Source: Streptomyces sp. XY006 (GTDB lineage Bacteria; Actinomycetota; Actinomycetes; Streptomycetales; Streptomycetaceae). Taken from it: 64,000 nt of DNA. This document shows positions 41,224-50,261 of this stretch, in pieces. The notes under the pieces were generated by a model. That model had not been told where the DNA came from, did not search any database, and was given only the letters and a program-made list of their open reading frames with translations. Position 1 is the stretch's first letter. Each line of letters begins with the position of its first letter. The translations under genes were made by a program, and so were the position numbers. The stretch covers positions 62,001 to 126,000 of the forward strand of contig NZ_NOKT01000015.1 of NCBI RefSeq assembly GCF_002237655.1. The letters are read 5' to 3'.

Positions 41224-42105
41224 TCAGCCGCGCGGCCGGAGCCGTTCGGCCACCAGGCGCTCGATCACGACCGCGACCCCGTCCTCGTTGTTGGCGACGG
41301 TCCGCCCCGAGGCCGCGGCGACGACGTCCGGGTGGGCGTTGCCCATCGCGTACGACCGGCCCGCCCAGGTGAGCATCTCCACGTCGTTGGGCATGTCGCC
41401 GAAGGCGACGACCTCTTCGTGCGAGATGCCGCGCTCGGCGCAGCACAGGGCGAGCGTGCTGGCCTTGGACACGTCGGGGCCGCTGATCTCCAGCAGGGCG
41501 CTGGGGCTGGAACGGGTCACGTTGGCGCGCTCCCCGATGGCGAGCCGGGCCAGGGTGAGGAAGGCGTCGGGGTCCAGCTCGGGGTGGTAGGCGAGGATCT
41601 TCAGCACCGGCTCGCCGGCCGCCCGGTGCCCTGCCGACAGCAACTCCTCGGCGGGGGCGAGGCTGTCGGGTATCTCCATGTGGAGCTTCGGGTACGCCGG
41701 TTCCTGGTAGAAGCCGTACGTCTGCTCCACCGCGTACACCGTGCCGGGCGCGGCCTCGCGCAACAGCCGTACGGCGTCGAGGGCGTTCTCCCGGGCCAGC
41801 TCACGGACCTTCACGAACCGGTGGGCCCCGGGGCCGCCGTGCAGGTCGACGACGGCGGCGCCGTTGCCGCAGATGGCCAGGCCGTGGCCGTGCACATGCT
41901 CGCTGACGACGTCCATCCAGCGGGCCGGCCGGCCGGTGACGAAGAAGACCTCGATGCCCGCTTCCTCGGCGGCGGCCAAGGCCGCGACCGTGCGCGGGGA
42001 CACCGACTTGTCGTCGCGCAGCAGGGTGCCGTCGAGGTCGGTGGCGATCAGCCGCGGGGGGAGGGTCTCGGCCGCGGTCTCGTGCTGTCGGGTCGCTGAG
42101 GTCAC
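41224..42105 (-). CDS. HAD family (Cof-type) phosphatase
   Basis: A 293-residue Cof-type haloacid dehalogenase phosphatase: motif I DLDGTLL (about residue 22), motif II TGRP, Lys and the GDMPNDVEML motif near the end, with a C2 cap between. Members dephosphorylate sugar phosphates or cofactors such as FMN and PLP. Start set at GTG 42105 (VTSATRQ); ATG 42123 is also possible. A second, related HAD gene lies next to serS at 50.3-51.1 kb. Confidence 0.83.
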   Translation of the reverse strand: MTSATRQHETAAETLPPRLIATDLDGTLLRDDKSVSPRTVAALAAAEEAGIEVFFVTGRPARWMDVVSEHVHGHGLAICGNGAAVVDLHGGPGAHRFVKVRELARENALDAVRLLREAAPGTVYAVEQTYGFYQEPAYPKLHMEIPDSLAPAEELLSAGHRAAGEPVLKILAYHPELDPDAFLTLARLAIGERANVTRSSPSALLEISGPDVSKASTLALCCAERGISHEEVVAFGDMPNDVEMLTWAGRSYAMGNAHPDVVAAASGRTVANNEDGVAVVIERLVAERLRPRG

Positions 42106-42209
42106 CCGGCCATTGTCCCGCATATGCCTGCACGGGCGTGCGGGACCGTGCACAGGTGAGTGGATCCCGCCCCCACCAGGGCTTCCCGGCCGGAGGCCCG
42201 CCGGTGGGT

Positions 42210-43112
42210 TCAGCGCAGCTGCGCCGGGGCCTCCATGGCGATCTGCTCGAAGACCTTCTCGTCCGCCGCGAAGTCCGAGTCGGGGATCGGCCAGTGGATC
42301 ACGAGCTCCGTGAAGCCCAGCTCGGCGTGGCGTCCGGCGAAGTCGACGAAGGCGTCGAGCGACTGCAGCGGGCCCGTGCGCTCCGGGGTGAACCCGGTGA
42401 GCAGGATCCGGTCGAGGTCGCTCATGTCGCGGCCGGTCTCGGCGCAGATGTCGGCGAGCCTGTCGGCCTGTCCGCGCATGGCCTGAAGCGACTGTTCCGG
42501 TGTGCCGTTCTCGTACAGCTTGGGGTCGCCGGTGGTCACCCACGCCTGCCCGTGCCGGGCGGCGAGGCGCATCCCGCGGGGCCCGGTCGCGGCCACCGCG
42601 AACGGCAGCCGGGGGCGCTGCACACACCCGGGGATGTTGCGTGCCTCGTGGGCCGCGTAGAAGTCCCCCTCGTACGACACCGCGCCCTCGCTGAGCAGCC
42701 GGTCGAGGAGCGGGACGAACTCGGCGAAGCGGTCGGCGCGCTCACGCGGGGTCCACGGTTCCTGGCCGAGCGCGGTGGCGTCGAAGCCGGAGCCGCCCGC
42801 ACCGATGCCCAGCGTGATCCGCCCGCCGGAGATGTCGTCGAGGGAGATCAGCTCCTTGGCGAGGGTCACGGGGTGCCGGAAGTTCGGTGAGGTCACCAGC
42901 GTGCCCAGCCGGAGCCGGTCGGTGACGGTCGCGGCGGCGGTGAGGGTGGGCACGGCCCCGAACCAGGGACCGTTCCGGAAGGTGCGCCAGGAGAGGTGGT
43001 CGTAGGTGTACGCGGTGTGGAAGCCGAGCTGCTCGGCACGGGTCCAGGCCGCACGGCCGCCTTCGTGCCAGCGGCGGTACGGGAGGATCACGGTGCTCAG
43101 ACGCAGACTCAT
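42210..43112 (-). CDS. Luciferase-like (LLM) flavin/F420-dependent oxidoreductase
   Basis: A 300-residue TIM-barrel enzyme of the bacterial-luciferase-like superfamily. The SGGRITLGIGAGGSGFD and GFHTAYTYDHLSW segments match F420-dependent or FMN-dependent members common in actinobacteria. Substrate unknown. ATG 43112. Runs parallel to the HAD gene with a 104-bp gap. Confidence 0.83.
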   Translation of the reverse strand: MSLRLSTVILPYRRWHEGGRAAWTRAEQLGFHTAYTYDHLSWRTFRNGPWFGAVPTLTAAATVTDRLRLGTLVTSPNFRHPVTLAKELISLDDISGGRITLGIGAGGSGFDATALGQEPWTPRERADRFAEFVPLLDRLLSEGAVSYEGDFYAAHEARNIPGCVQRPRLPFAVAATGPRGMRLAARHGQAWVTTGDPKLYENGTPEQSLQAMRGQADRLADICAETGRDMSDLDRILLTGFTPERTGPLQSLDAFVDFAGRHAELGFTELVIHWPIPDSDFAADEKVFEQIAMEAPAQLR

Positions 43113-43148
43113 GCCATCGAGCCTAAAGGAGCCCGGAGGGTCCCCCGT

Positions 43149-43162
43149 GTTTCACGTGAAAC
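43149..43162. other. parS centromere site
   Basis: A perfect GTTTCACGTGAAAC in the 84-bp gap between the LLM oxidoreductase start and the kptA stop. Confidence 0.9.
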
Positions 43163-43196
43163 ACCTCACCGCTCGCAGTCGAAGGAAAGCGGCAGG

Positions 43197-43745
43197 TCAG
43201 CGGGGATCGGGAAAGCGCAGATAGCGCGAGGGAACGGCCTGGGTCAGCCATACGCCGTTCGCGCTGATGTGGAAGACGTGGCCGTCGCGGTGCATGGCGC
43301 CGGCGTCCACCGTCAGGACGACCGGGCGGCCGCGGCGGGCGCCGACACGGGTCGCCGTCTCACGGTCGGGCGAGAGGTGCACGGCATGCCGGTTCATCGG
43401 CCGCAGCCCTTCGGCCCGGATCGCGTCCAGATGGCGGGCGACCGTGCCGTGGTAGAGGTGCGCGGGCGGGGTCGCCGTCGGCAGGCCGAGGTCGACCTCG
43501 ATGCTGTGGCCCTGGCTGGCGCGGATGCGGGTGCCCTCGATGGCGAAGCGCCGCTTGTCGTTGGTGGCGACCACGTGATCGAGCTCGTCGCGGGTGAACC
43601 GGAAGCCGTGGGCGGCGGCCGCTTCGATGAGGGTGTCGATCTCCACCCAGCCGGCCTCGTCGAGCGTGAGCCCGATCCGCTCCGGCTGGTGGCGCAGGTG
43701 CTTCGACAGGTACTTCGACACCTTCACGGTGCGTCTCTCGTCCAT
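43197..43745 (-). CDS. kptA: RNA 2'-phosphotransferase (KptA/Tpt1)
   Basis: A 182-residue member of the Tpt1/KptA family, which removes an internal RNA 2'-phosphate by ADP-ribosylation with NAD+. Family signatures are all visible: SKHLRHQPE, NDKRRF, GHSIEVD, YHGT and HAVHLSPD. The bacterial role is unclear because most bacteria lack the tRNA splicing that makes 2'-phosphates. Start at ATG 43745 (MDERRTVKVSKYL) by family length; ATG 43781 is also in frame. Confidence 0.88.
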   Translation of the reverse strand: MDERRTVKVSKYLSKHLRHQPERIGLTLDEAGWVEIDTLIEAAAAHGFRFTRDELDHVVATNDKRRFAIEGTRIRASQGHSIEVDLGLPTATPPAHLYHGTVARHLDAIRAEGLRPMNRHAVHLSPDRETATRVGARRGRPVVLTVDAGAMHRDGHVFHISANGVWLTQAVPSRYLRFPDPR

Positions 43746-43837
43746 CCCGCCAGGGTTGTCCGTCCCACCCAGTTTGTTCATGCCACCAGAGTGGGGGAGA
43801 GACGTGAATCACGCGATCGAGTTTCACTCTTCGGGTT

Positions 43838-43892
43838 TGATCCACAACCAAGTGGTGTTATCCACAGGGAATATGGCCGACGCTGTGGACAA
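43838..43892. promoter_or_regulatory. DnaA-box cluster
   Basis: A perfect TTATCCACA at 43858-43866, a perfect TTGTCCACA on the minus strand at 43884-43892, and TGATCCACA (one mismatch) at 43838-43846, all in the gap between kptA and the hydrolase-SDR gene. Confidence 0.7.
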
Positions 43893-43924
43893 CTGGCCCT
43901 CACCGCACGGTGTTTGGCGAGGCG

Positions 43925-45682
43925 TCACACCGGAGGCCGGACCCGGGCGATCATCCGCAGCACCCCCGGCGCGAGCCGCGAGAGCACCCGGGCGGTCCGG
44001 GCCTCCGGGGTCACCGCGACCACGGGTTCGTCGCGCGCGACCGCCCGCAGAACGGCCCGGGCGACCTTCTCCGGCGGATAGGCGCGCAGCCGGTACAGGC
44101 GGGCGGCGCGCTGCTGGAGCCGCTTCTCCTCCGGCCCGTCGACCCCGGCGAAGCGTGCCGTCGACGTGATGGCGGTGTTGACGAAGCCGGGGCAGACCGC
44201 CGTCACGCCGATCCCCTGCCCGGCGAGTTCCGCGCGCAGGCACTCGCTGAGCATCAGCACGGCCGCCTTGGAGGTGCTGTAGGCGGGCAGGGCCTGGGAC
44301 GGCTGGTAGGCGGCGGCGGAGGCCACGTTGACGATGTGACCGCCCTGCCCCCGCTCGGCCATCCGCCGGCCGAGGAGCCGGCAGCCGTGGATCACGCCCC
44401 ACAGGTTGACGTCGAGGACCTTCTTCCAGTCCTCCGTCGTGGTGTCGAAGAACGAGCCGGACAGCCCGATGCCGGCGTTGTTGACCAGGACGTCCACCAC
44501 GCCGTACGCGCTGGTGACCTTCTCGGCGAGCTTCTCCATGGCCTGCTCGTCGGAGACGTCGGCCGGTTCCGCCCAGGCCTCCGGCGCGCCGGCCCGGCGG
44601 GCCGACTCGGCGGTCCGGGCCGCCGCCTCGGCGTTCCGGTCGACGGCCACCACGCGCGCGCCCGCCGCGGCGAATGCCAGCGCCGTGGCCCGCCCGATGC
44701 CGCTGCCCGCGCCGGTGACCAGCACCAACTGCCCGGAGAACCGCTCGGCGTGCGGCCCGCTCGCCACCGCCGGCGTGCCGCCGCTCTCCACGGACGTCAC
44801 GAACTCCCCGATCCAGGCGGCCACCCGGTCCGGGCGGGTCCGCGGGATCCAGTGACCCGCCTGGATCGTCCGGCGGGTCAGCCGCGGAACCCACCGCTCC
44901 AGCTCCTCGTCGAGCCGCTCCGACAGGAACCGGTCCTCCAGCGGCGTGATGACCTGGACGGGCGCGTGGGCGTACGCGTCCGGGCGCGGGCCGCGCATCC
45001 GGGGCCGGACGTTGTCCCGGTACAGCCAGGCCCCGTGGGCGGCGTCCGAGGGCAGGGACGCGGTGGGGTAGTCGCCCCGGGGCACCCGCTCGACCCGCTC
45101 CAGGACCTTCGGCCAGCGCTTGCCGAGGGGGCCGCGCCAGGCGAGCTCGGGCAGCACGGGCGTGTGCAGCAGGTACACGTACCAGGACCGGGCGCCCTGC
45201 CCGAGGAGCTGGCCGACCTTGCGCGGGGTGGGGCGCTTCACACGCCGGTCGATCCAGTGGGCGAAGTGGTCCAGGGACGGCCCGGACATCGACGTGAAGG
45301 AGGCGATGCGGCCCTCGGTGCGCCGGACGGTGGTGAACTCCCAGGCCTGCACCGATCCCCAGTCGTGCCCGACCAGGTGCACCGGGCGGTCCGGGCTCAC
45401 CGCGTCCGCGACGGCCAGGAAGTCGTCCGTCAGCTTCTCCAGCGTGAATCCGCCGCGCAGGGGCCGCGGAGCCGTGGACCGGCCGTGGCCGCGGACGTCG
45501 TAGGCGACCACGTGGAAGTCCCCGGCGAGCCGTGCGGCGACCTCGGACCACACCTCCTTGCTGTCCGGGTAGCCGTGCACGAGGACGACCGTCGGCCGTC
45601 CCGGATCACCCAGCTCGGCCACGCACAGCTCGACTCCGCCGGTCCGTACCCTGCGCTCCCGCGCGCCCGTGAGCAACGTCAT
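43925..45682 (-). CDS. Alpha/beta-hydrolase-SDR fusion (EphD-like)
   Basis: A 585-residue two-domain protein. Residues 1-300 are an epoxide-hydrolase-like alpha/beta hydrolase (LVHGYPDS oxyanion segment, nucleophile Asp107 in GHDWGS). Residues about 310-585 are a short-chain dehydrogenase with TGAGSGIGRA cofactor motif and YSTSK catalytic pair. The same fusion occurs in mycobacterial EphD, linked to lipid epoxide processing; the streptomycete substrate is unknown. ATG 45682 begins MTLLTGARERRV. Confidence 0.87.
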   Translation of the reverse strand: MTLLTGARERRVRTGGVELCVAELGDPGRPTVVLVHGYPDSKEVWSEVAARLAGDFHVVAYDVRGHGRSTAPRPLRGGFTLEKLTDDFLAVADAVSPDRPVHLVGHDWGSVQAWEFTTVRRTEGRIASFTSMSGPSLDHFAHWIDRRVKRPTPRKVGQLLGQGARSWYVYLLHTPVLPELAWRGPLGKRWPKVLERVERVPRGDYPTASLPSDAAHGAWLYRDNVRPRMRGPRPDAYAHAPVQVITPLEDRFLSERLDEELERWVPRLTRRTIQAGHWIPRTRPDRVAAWIGEFVTSVESGGTPAVASGPHAERFSGQLVLVTGAGSGIGRATALAFAAAGARVVAVDRNAEAAARTAESARRAGAPEAWAEPADVSDEQAMEKLAEKVTSAYGVVDVLVNNAGIGLSGSFFDTTTEDWKKVLDVNLWGVIHGCRLLGRRMAERGQGGHIVNVASAAAYQPSQALPAYSTSKAAVLMLSECLRAELAGQGIGVTAVCPGFVNTAITSTARFAGVDGPEEKRLQQRAARLYRLRAYPPEKVARAVLRAVARDEPVVAVTPEARTARVLSRLAPGVLRMIARVRPPV

Positions 45683-45844
45683 CCGGCGAATCTGGCAGTT
45701 GTTAGAGAGTTCGTCAATAGCGCCTCCCCGGCCGTGGTAACTCTCAGGAACCAGGTCCCCTAAGGGCGCGTAATACTCGAGGCTGACCCCAAGACAGCTC
45801 TGCGGAGTGACGACCGCCACGCGCCCGGCCCCTACCGTCGTAGC

Positions 45845-46819
45845 GTGACTGTGATCGCGACCGAAAGCCTGAGCAAGCGGTTCCCCCGGGTGACCGCGCT
45901 TGACCGGCTCTCCGTGGACGTCGGGCCCGGTGTGACCGGACTCGTCGGAGCCAACGGAGCCGGCAAGTCCACACTGATCAAGATCCTGCTGGGTCTGTCC
46001 CCCGCCACCGAGGGCCGCGCCGAAGTGCTCGGCCTGGACGTCGCCACCAAGGGCGCCGCCATCCGCGAGCGGGTCGGGTACATGCCCGAGCACGACTGCC
46101 TGCCGCCGGACGTCTCGGCCACCGAGTTCGTCGTCCACATGGCGCGCATGTCCGGCCTGCCGCCCACGGCCGCGCGCGAGCGCACGGCCGACACCCTGCG
46201 CCACGTCGGCCTGTACGAGGAGCGCTACCGCCCCATCGGCGGCTACTCGACCGGCATGAAGCAGCGCGTGAAGCTCGCGCAGGCCCTCGTCCACGACCCG
46301 CAGCTGGTCTTCCTCGACGAGCCGACCAACGGCCTGGACCCGGTCGGCCGCGACGAGATGCTCGGCCTGATCCGCCGGATCCACACCGACTTCGGCATCT
46401 CGGTCCTGGTCACCTCGCACCTCCTGGGCGAACTGGAGCGCACCTGCGACCACGTCGTCGTCATCGACGGCGGCAAGCTGCTGCGCTCCAGCTCCACCAC
46501 GGACTTCACACAGATCACCACGACCCTCGCGATCGAGGTCACCGACACCGACGAGCACCCGGACGGCACCCGGGCGGTCCGCGAGGCGCTGCACGCGCGC
46601 GGGGTGAGCGTCGAGGACGGCAGCGGCCTGCCCGGCGCGGGTCACATCCTGCACCTGACCGCACAGGGCGAAGAGACGTACGACCTGGTCAGAGACGTGA
46701 TCGCCGACCTCGGCCTCGGCCTGGTGCGCATGGAACAGCGCCGGCACCACATCTCCGAGGTCTTCACGGCCGACGATCGGAACGAGCAGCGGAAGGAGGC
46801 GGTCGGCCATGGCGGTTGA
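45845..46819 (+). CDS. ABC transporter ATP-binding protein
   Basis: A 324-residue ATPase: Walker A GANGAGKST, signature YSTGMKQRVKLAQAL, Walker B LVFLDEPTNGLDP, then a C-terminal extension of about 90 residues. First of four genes (ATPase-permease-ATPase-permease). The next gene begins inside its 3' end. Type typical of ABC-2 exporters for peptides, lipids or antibiotics; substrate unknown. Confidence 0.9.
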   Translation: MTVIATESLSKRFPRVTALDRLSVDVGPGVTGLVGANGAGKSTLIKILLGLSPATEGRAEVLGLDVATKGAAIRERVGYMPEHDCLPPDVSATEFVVHMARMSGLPPTAARERTADTLRHVGLYEERYRPIGGYSTGMKQRVKLAQALVHDPQLVFLDEPTNGLDPVGRDEMLGLIRRIHTDFGISVLVTSHLLGELERTCDHVVVIDGGKLLRSSSTTDFTQITTTLAIEVTDTDEHPDGTRAVREALHARGVSVEDGSGLPGAGHILHLTAQGEETYDLVRDVIADLGLGLVRMEQRRHHISEVFTADDRNEQRKEAVGHGG

Positions 46820-47726
46820 GCACTCCACGGGGACATCCGTCCCGGCACCGGGTGACCAGACCCGCATCCACAACATCGGCTACCGCAGCTACGACGGCCC
46901 GCGCCTGGGCCGCGCCTACGCCCGCCGCTCCCTGTACTCGCAGTCGCTGCGCGGCGCCTACGGCCTGGGCCGCTCGGTGAAGTCCAAGGTCCTGCCGATG
47001 CTGCTGTTCGTGGTGATGTGCGTGCCCGCGGCCATCATGGTCGCCGTCGCGGTCGCCACCAAGGCCAAGGAACTGCCCCTGGACTACACGCGCTACGCGA
47101 TCGTCATGCAGGCGGTCATCAGCCTGTACGTCGCCTCGCAGGCACCCCAGTCCGTCTCGCGCGACCTGCGCTTCAAGACGGTCCCCCTCTACTTCTCGCG
47201 GCCGATCGAGACCGCCGACTACGTCCGCGCCAAGTTCGCGGCACTGGCCTCGGCGCTGTTCGTCCTCACGGCCGCTCCCCTGCTGGTGCTCTACGTCGGC
47301 GCTCTGCTGGCCAAGCTCGACTTCGCCGACCAGACCAAGGGATTCGCACAGGGACTCGTCTCCGTGGCACTGCTCTCGCTGCTCTTCGCCGGCATCGGCC
47401 TGGTCATCGCCTCCTTCACCCCGCGCCGCGGCTTCGGCATCGCGGCCGTGATCGCCGTGCTGACCATCAGCTACGGCGCGGTCTCCACCCTCCAGGCCAT
47501 CGCCGACGCCCAGGGCAGCGGCGACGCCGTGCCGTGGATCGGGCTGTTCTCGCCGATCACCCTCGTCGACGGTGTGCAGTCGGCGTTCCTGGGCGCGACC
47601 GCGGCCTTCCCCGGCGGGGTGGGCCCGAGCACCGCCGAGGGCGTCGTCTTCGTCCTCGTCGCCCTCGGCCTGATCGCGGCGAGCTACGGCCTCCTGATGC
47701 GCCGCTACAAGAAGGTGGGACTGTGA
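46809..47726 (+). CDS. ABC-2 type transporter permease
   Basis: A 305-residue membrane protein with six hydrophobic helices after an 80-residue cytoplasmic N-terminal part (RIHNIGYRSYDGPRLGRAY, a motif seen in several actinobacterial ABC-2 permeases). It overlaps the upstream ATPase gene by 11 bp and the next by 4 bp, so the operon is tightly coupled. Confidence 0.87.
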   Translation: MAVEHSTGTSVPAPGDQTRIHNIGYRSYDGPRLGRAYARRSLYSQSLRGAYGLGRSVKSKVLPMLLFVVMCVPAAIMVAVAVATKAKELPLDYTRYAIVMQAVISLYVASQAPQSVSRDLRFKTVPLYFSRPIETADYVRAKFAALASALFVLTAAPLLVLYVGALLAKLDFADQTKGFAQGLVSVALLSLLFAGIGLVIASFTPRRGFGIAAVIAVLTISYGAVSTLQAIADAQGSGDAVPWIGLFSPITLVDGVQSAFLGATAAFPGGVGPSTAEGVVFVLVALGLIAASYGLLMRRYKKVGL

Positions 47727-48634
47727 CCACGCTCTCCATCGACCACGTCTCCCGCTGGTTCGGCAACGTGGTCGCCGTCAACGACATCACCATGACCATC
47801 GGCCCCGGCGTCACGGGCCTGCTCGGCCCCAACGGCGCCGGGAAGTCCACCCTCATCAACATGATGGGCGGCTTCCTGGCCCCCTCCACCGGCACGGTCA
47901 CCCTCGACGGGCAGCCGGTCTGGCGCAACGAGGAGATCTACAAGCACATCGGCGTCGTCCCCGAGCGGGAGGCGATGTACGACTTCCTCACCGGCAAGGA
48001 GTTCGTCCTCGCCAACGCCGAACTGCACGGCCTGGGCGCCAAGGCGGCCCAGCGGGCCCTGGCCACGGTCGAGATGGAGTACGCGCAGGACCGCAAGATC
48101 CAGACGTACTCCAAGGGCATGCGCCAGCGCGTGAAGATGGCCTCCGCGCTCGTGCACGACCCGTCGCTGCTGCTGCTCGACGAGCCCTTCAACGGCATGG
48201 ACCCGCGCCAGCGCATGCAGCTGATGGACCTGCTGCGCCGCATGGGGGACGAGGGCCGCACGGTCCTGTTCTCGTCCCACATCCTCGAAGAGGTCGAGCA
48301 GCTCGCCTGGCACATCGAGGTGGTCGTCGCCGGGCGGCACGCGGCCAGCGGCGACTTCCGCAAGATCCGCCGCCTGATGACTGACCGGCCGCACCGCTAC
48401 CTGGTGCGTTCCAGCGACGACCGCGCCCTTGCGGCCGCGCTGATCGCCGACCCGTCGACGTCCGGCATCGAGGTCGACCACGCCGAGGGCGCGCTGCGCA
48501 TCCAGGCCGTCGACTTCGGCCGCTTCACCGCGCTGCTGCCCAGGGTCGCCAGGGACCACGGCATCCGGCTGCTCACGGTCTCGCCGTCCGACGAGTCCCT
48601 CGAGTCCGTCTTCTCGTACCTGGTCGCGGCGTAG
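47723..48634 (+). CDS. ABC transporter ATP-binding protein
   Basis: A 303-residue ATPase: Walker A GPNGAGKST, signature YSKGMRQRVKMASAL, Walker B LLLLDEPFNGMDP. Start is GTG 47723 overlapping the permease stop (GTGA). Second ATPase of the exporter set; related to but distinct from the first. Confidence 0.9.
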   Translation: MTTLSIDHVSRWFGNVVAVNDITMTIGPGVTGLLGPNGAGKSTLINMMGGFLAPSTGTVTLDGQPVWRNEEIYKHIGVVPEREAMYDFLTGKEFVLANAELHGLGAKAAQRALATVEMEYAQDRKIQTYSKGMRQRVKMASALVHDPSLLLLDEPFNGMDPRQRMQLMDLLRRMGDEGRTVLFSSHILEEVEQLAWHIEVVVAGRHAASGDFRKIRRLMTDRPHRYLVRSSDDRALAAALIADPSTSGIEVDHAEGALRIQAVDFGRFTALLPRVARDHGIRLLTVSPSDESLESVFSYLVAA

Positions 48635-48643
48635 GAGGCCCTG

Positions 48644-49363
48644 ATGTACGACCCCACAGTCGCCCGGCTCACCTACCGGGCCCTGCTCGGCCGCCGCCGG
48701 GCCCTCATCCTCGGCGCGCTGCCGCTGCTGCTGATCGTGATCGCCGTGGCGGTGCGCGGCCTGGCCGGAGCGGACGACCAGACGGCGTCCGACCTGCTCG
48801 GCGGCCTCGCCCTGGCCACAATGGTGCCGATCATCGGCGTCATCGCCGGCACCGGCGCCATCGGCCCGGAGATCGACGACGGCTCGGTGGTGTACCTGCT
48901 GTCCAAGCCGATCAAGCGGCCGACCATCATCTTCACCAAGCTGATCGTCGCCATCGCCGTGACCATGGTGTTCTCCGCGGTGCCGACGCTCATCGCCGGT
49001 TTCATCCTCAACGGCAACGGCCAGCAGGTCGCCGTGGCCTACACGGTGGCGGCCCTGGTCGCGTCCATCGCCTACGCGGCCCTGTTCCTGCTGCTCGGCA
49101 CGGTCTCGCGGCACGCCGTGGTGTTCGGCCTGGTCTACGCCCTGGTCTGGGAGGCCCTGTTCGGCTCCCTGGTGCCGGGCGCGCGCACGCTGAGCGTCCA
49201 GCAGTGGTCGCTGGCGGTGGCGCAGAAGGTGGCCGGCGGGGAGCTGGTGACCTCGGACGTGGGCCTGACCACGGCGACGGTGCTGCTGGTCGCCGTCACG
49301 GTGCTGGCCACCTGGTACGCCGGTCAGAAGCTGCGCTCGCTCACGCTGGCCGGCGAGGAGTGA
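48644..49363 (+). CDS. ABC-2 type transporter permease
   Basis: A 239-residue protein with six hydrophobic helices; YLLSKPIKRPTIIFTKL after helix 2 is typical of ABC-2 membrane subunits. Starts 9 bp after the second ATPase and ends the exporter operon, followed by a terminator. Confidence 0.86.
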   Translation: MYDPTVARLTYRALLGRRRALILGALPLLLIVIAVAVRGLAGADDQTASDLLGGLALATMVPIIGVIAGTGAIGPEIDDGSVVYLLSKPIKRPTIIFTKLIVAIAVTMVFSAVPTLIAGFILNGNGQQVAVAYTVAALVASIAYAALFLLLGTVSRHAVVFGLVYALVWEALFGSLVPGARTLSVQQWSLAVAQKVAGGELVTSDVGLTTATVLLVAVTVLATWYAGQKLRSLTLAGEE

Positions 49364-49372
49364 CGTGCCCGG

Positions 49373-49403
49373 GCCCTGACGGGGGCTTCACCTCCGTCAG
49401 GGC
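49373..49403 (+). terminator. Terminator of the ABC operon
   Basis: GCCCTGACGG (49373-49382) pairs with CCGTCAGGGC (49394-49403). Confidence 0.8.
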
Positions 49404-49476
49404 ACACTGAGCGAACGGGACACAGGTACGGGACACAGGTACACCGCAGGGAGTCGTACGGCAGGGAGGGACAGGC

Positions 49477-49731
49477 ATGGCGGACGGAAGCGCTCGGTAC
49501 GACGACCGCGAGCAGCCGGGATCCGGGCCGGGGGACGACACCTGGGGCGAGCTGGTCCTGGACGACGACTTCATACGCTCCGCGGAGACCTCCGAGCCGT
49601 CGGCCCGGGCCCGGATGCTCGCCGCGCGCTGGCGCCGCGAGGCACCGGAGCCGCAGCCCTGGCGCTCCGACGAGCCGCCCGCGGGCTGGTTCTTCAGCAA
49701 GTCCCGCCGACGCAGGTGGCGCAAGCGCTAG
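49477..49731 (+). CDS. Small charged protein, unknown
   Basis: An 84-residue soluble protein: acidic first half (DDTWGELVLDDDFIR) and basic tail FFSKSRRRRWRKR. No recognisable domain; a small actinobacterial family is likely. ATG 49477 follows GGGAGGGACAGG. Confidence 0.7.
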   Translation: MADGSARYDDREQPGSGPGDDTWGELVLDDDFIRSAETSEPSARARMLAARWRREAPEPQPWRSDEPPAGWFFSKSRRRRWRKR

Positions 49732-49810
49732 CCGCCGCGCTCAGGTCTCCCGCCCCGGCCGCTGGAGGATCCTCCGGCCACGGCCGCCGCTCGACGGCCT
49801 TCGGCCGCGC

Positions 49811-49858
49811 AAGGCCTTCCGGCCACTGCCGCTCAAGGCCTTCCGGCCACCGCCGCTT
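49811..49858. repeat. 24-bp tandem repeat
   Basis: AAGGCCTTCCGGCCACTGCC plus GCTC at 49811-49834 is followed by a close copy at 49835-49858. Confidence 0.8.
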
Positions 49859-49921
49859 GAGGGGCCTCCCGGCCACCGGCCGGTCCTGCTCAGCACGTCG
49901 ATTTAATCGATGGCGTCCTTT

Positions 49922-49960
49922 TCGCCCGGCAGGCACAGTAGTCGTGTCCCTGCCGGGCGA
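49922..49960. promoter_or_regulatory. Strong hairpin upstream of tRNA-Ser
   Basis: TCGCCCGGCAGG (49922-49933) pairs with CCTGCCGGGCGA (49949-49960). It is preceded by the near-palindrome TCGATTTAATCGA (about 49900-49912). It may be a terminator of the upstream gene or part of a small RNA; no U tract follows. Confidence 0.5.
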
Positions 49961-49996
49961 GGAGCCCGGCGTCACGTCTGGGAGAGGAGCGGGACG

Positions 49997-50059
49997 ATGT
50001 CCATGCACGGCAGTACGTCCAGCTCCCTTCAGGGCAGCCCGCGGCAGGCTCCGGAGTAG
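49997..50059 (+). CDS. Possible 20-residue leader peptide
   Basis: ATG 49997 preceded by GGAGAGGAGCGGG opens a frame of 20 codons (MSMHGSTSSSLQGSPRQAPE) ending at 50059, between the hairpin and the tRNA. The good ribosome-binding site is the only support. Confidence 0.3.
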   Translation: MSMHGSTSSSLQGSPRQAPE

Positions 50060-50154
50060 TCGCCACCTCTCCGTGGAGCCGCGCCCCGCACGGGGAGCTG
50101 CCCGGGGCGGCCGCTTCGAGCACGCGAGTCGCATCTCGCGTGGGCCGCCCACCC

Positions 50155-50243
<89 letters not shown>

Positions 50244-50261
50244 GCACAGCGACACGAAGGT

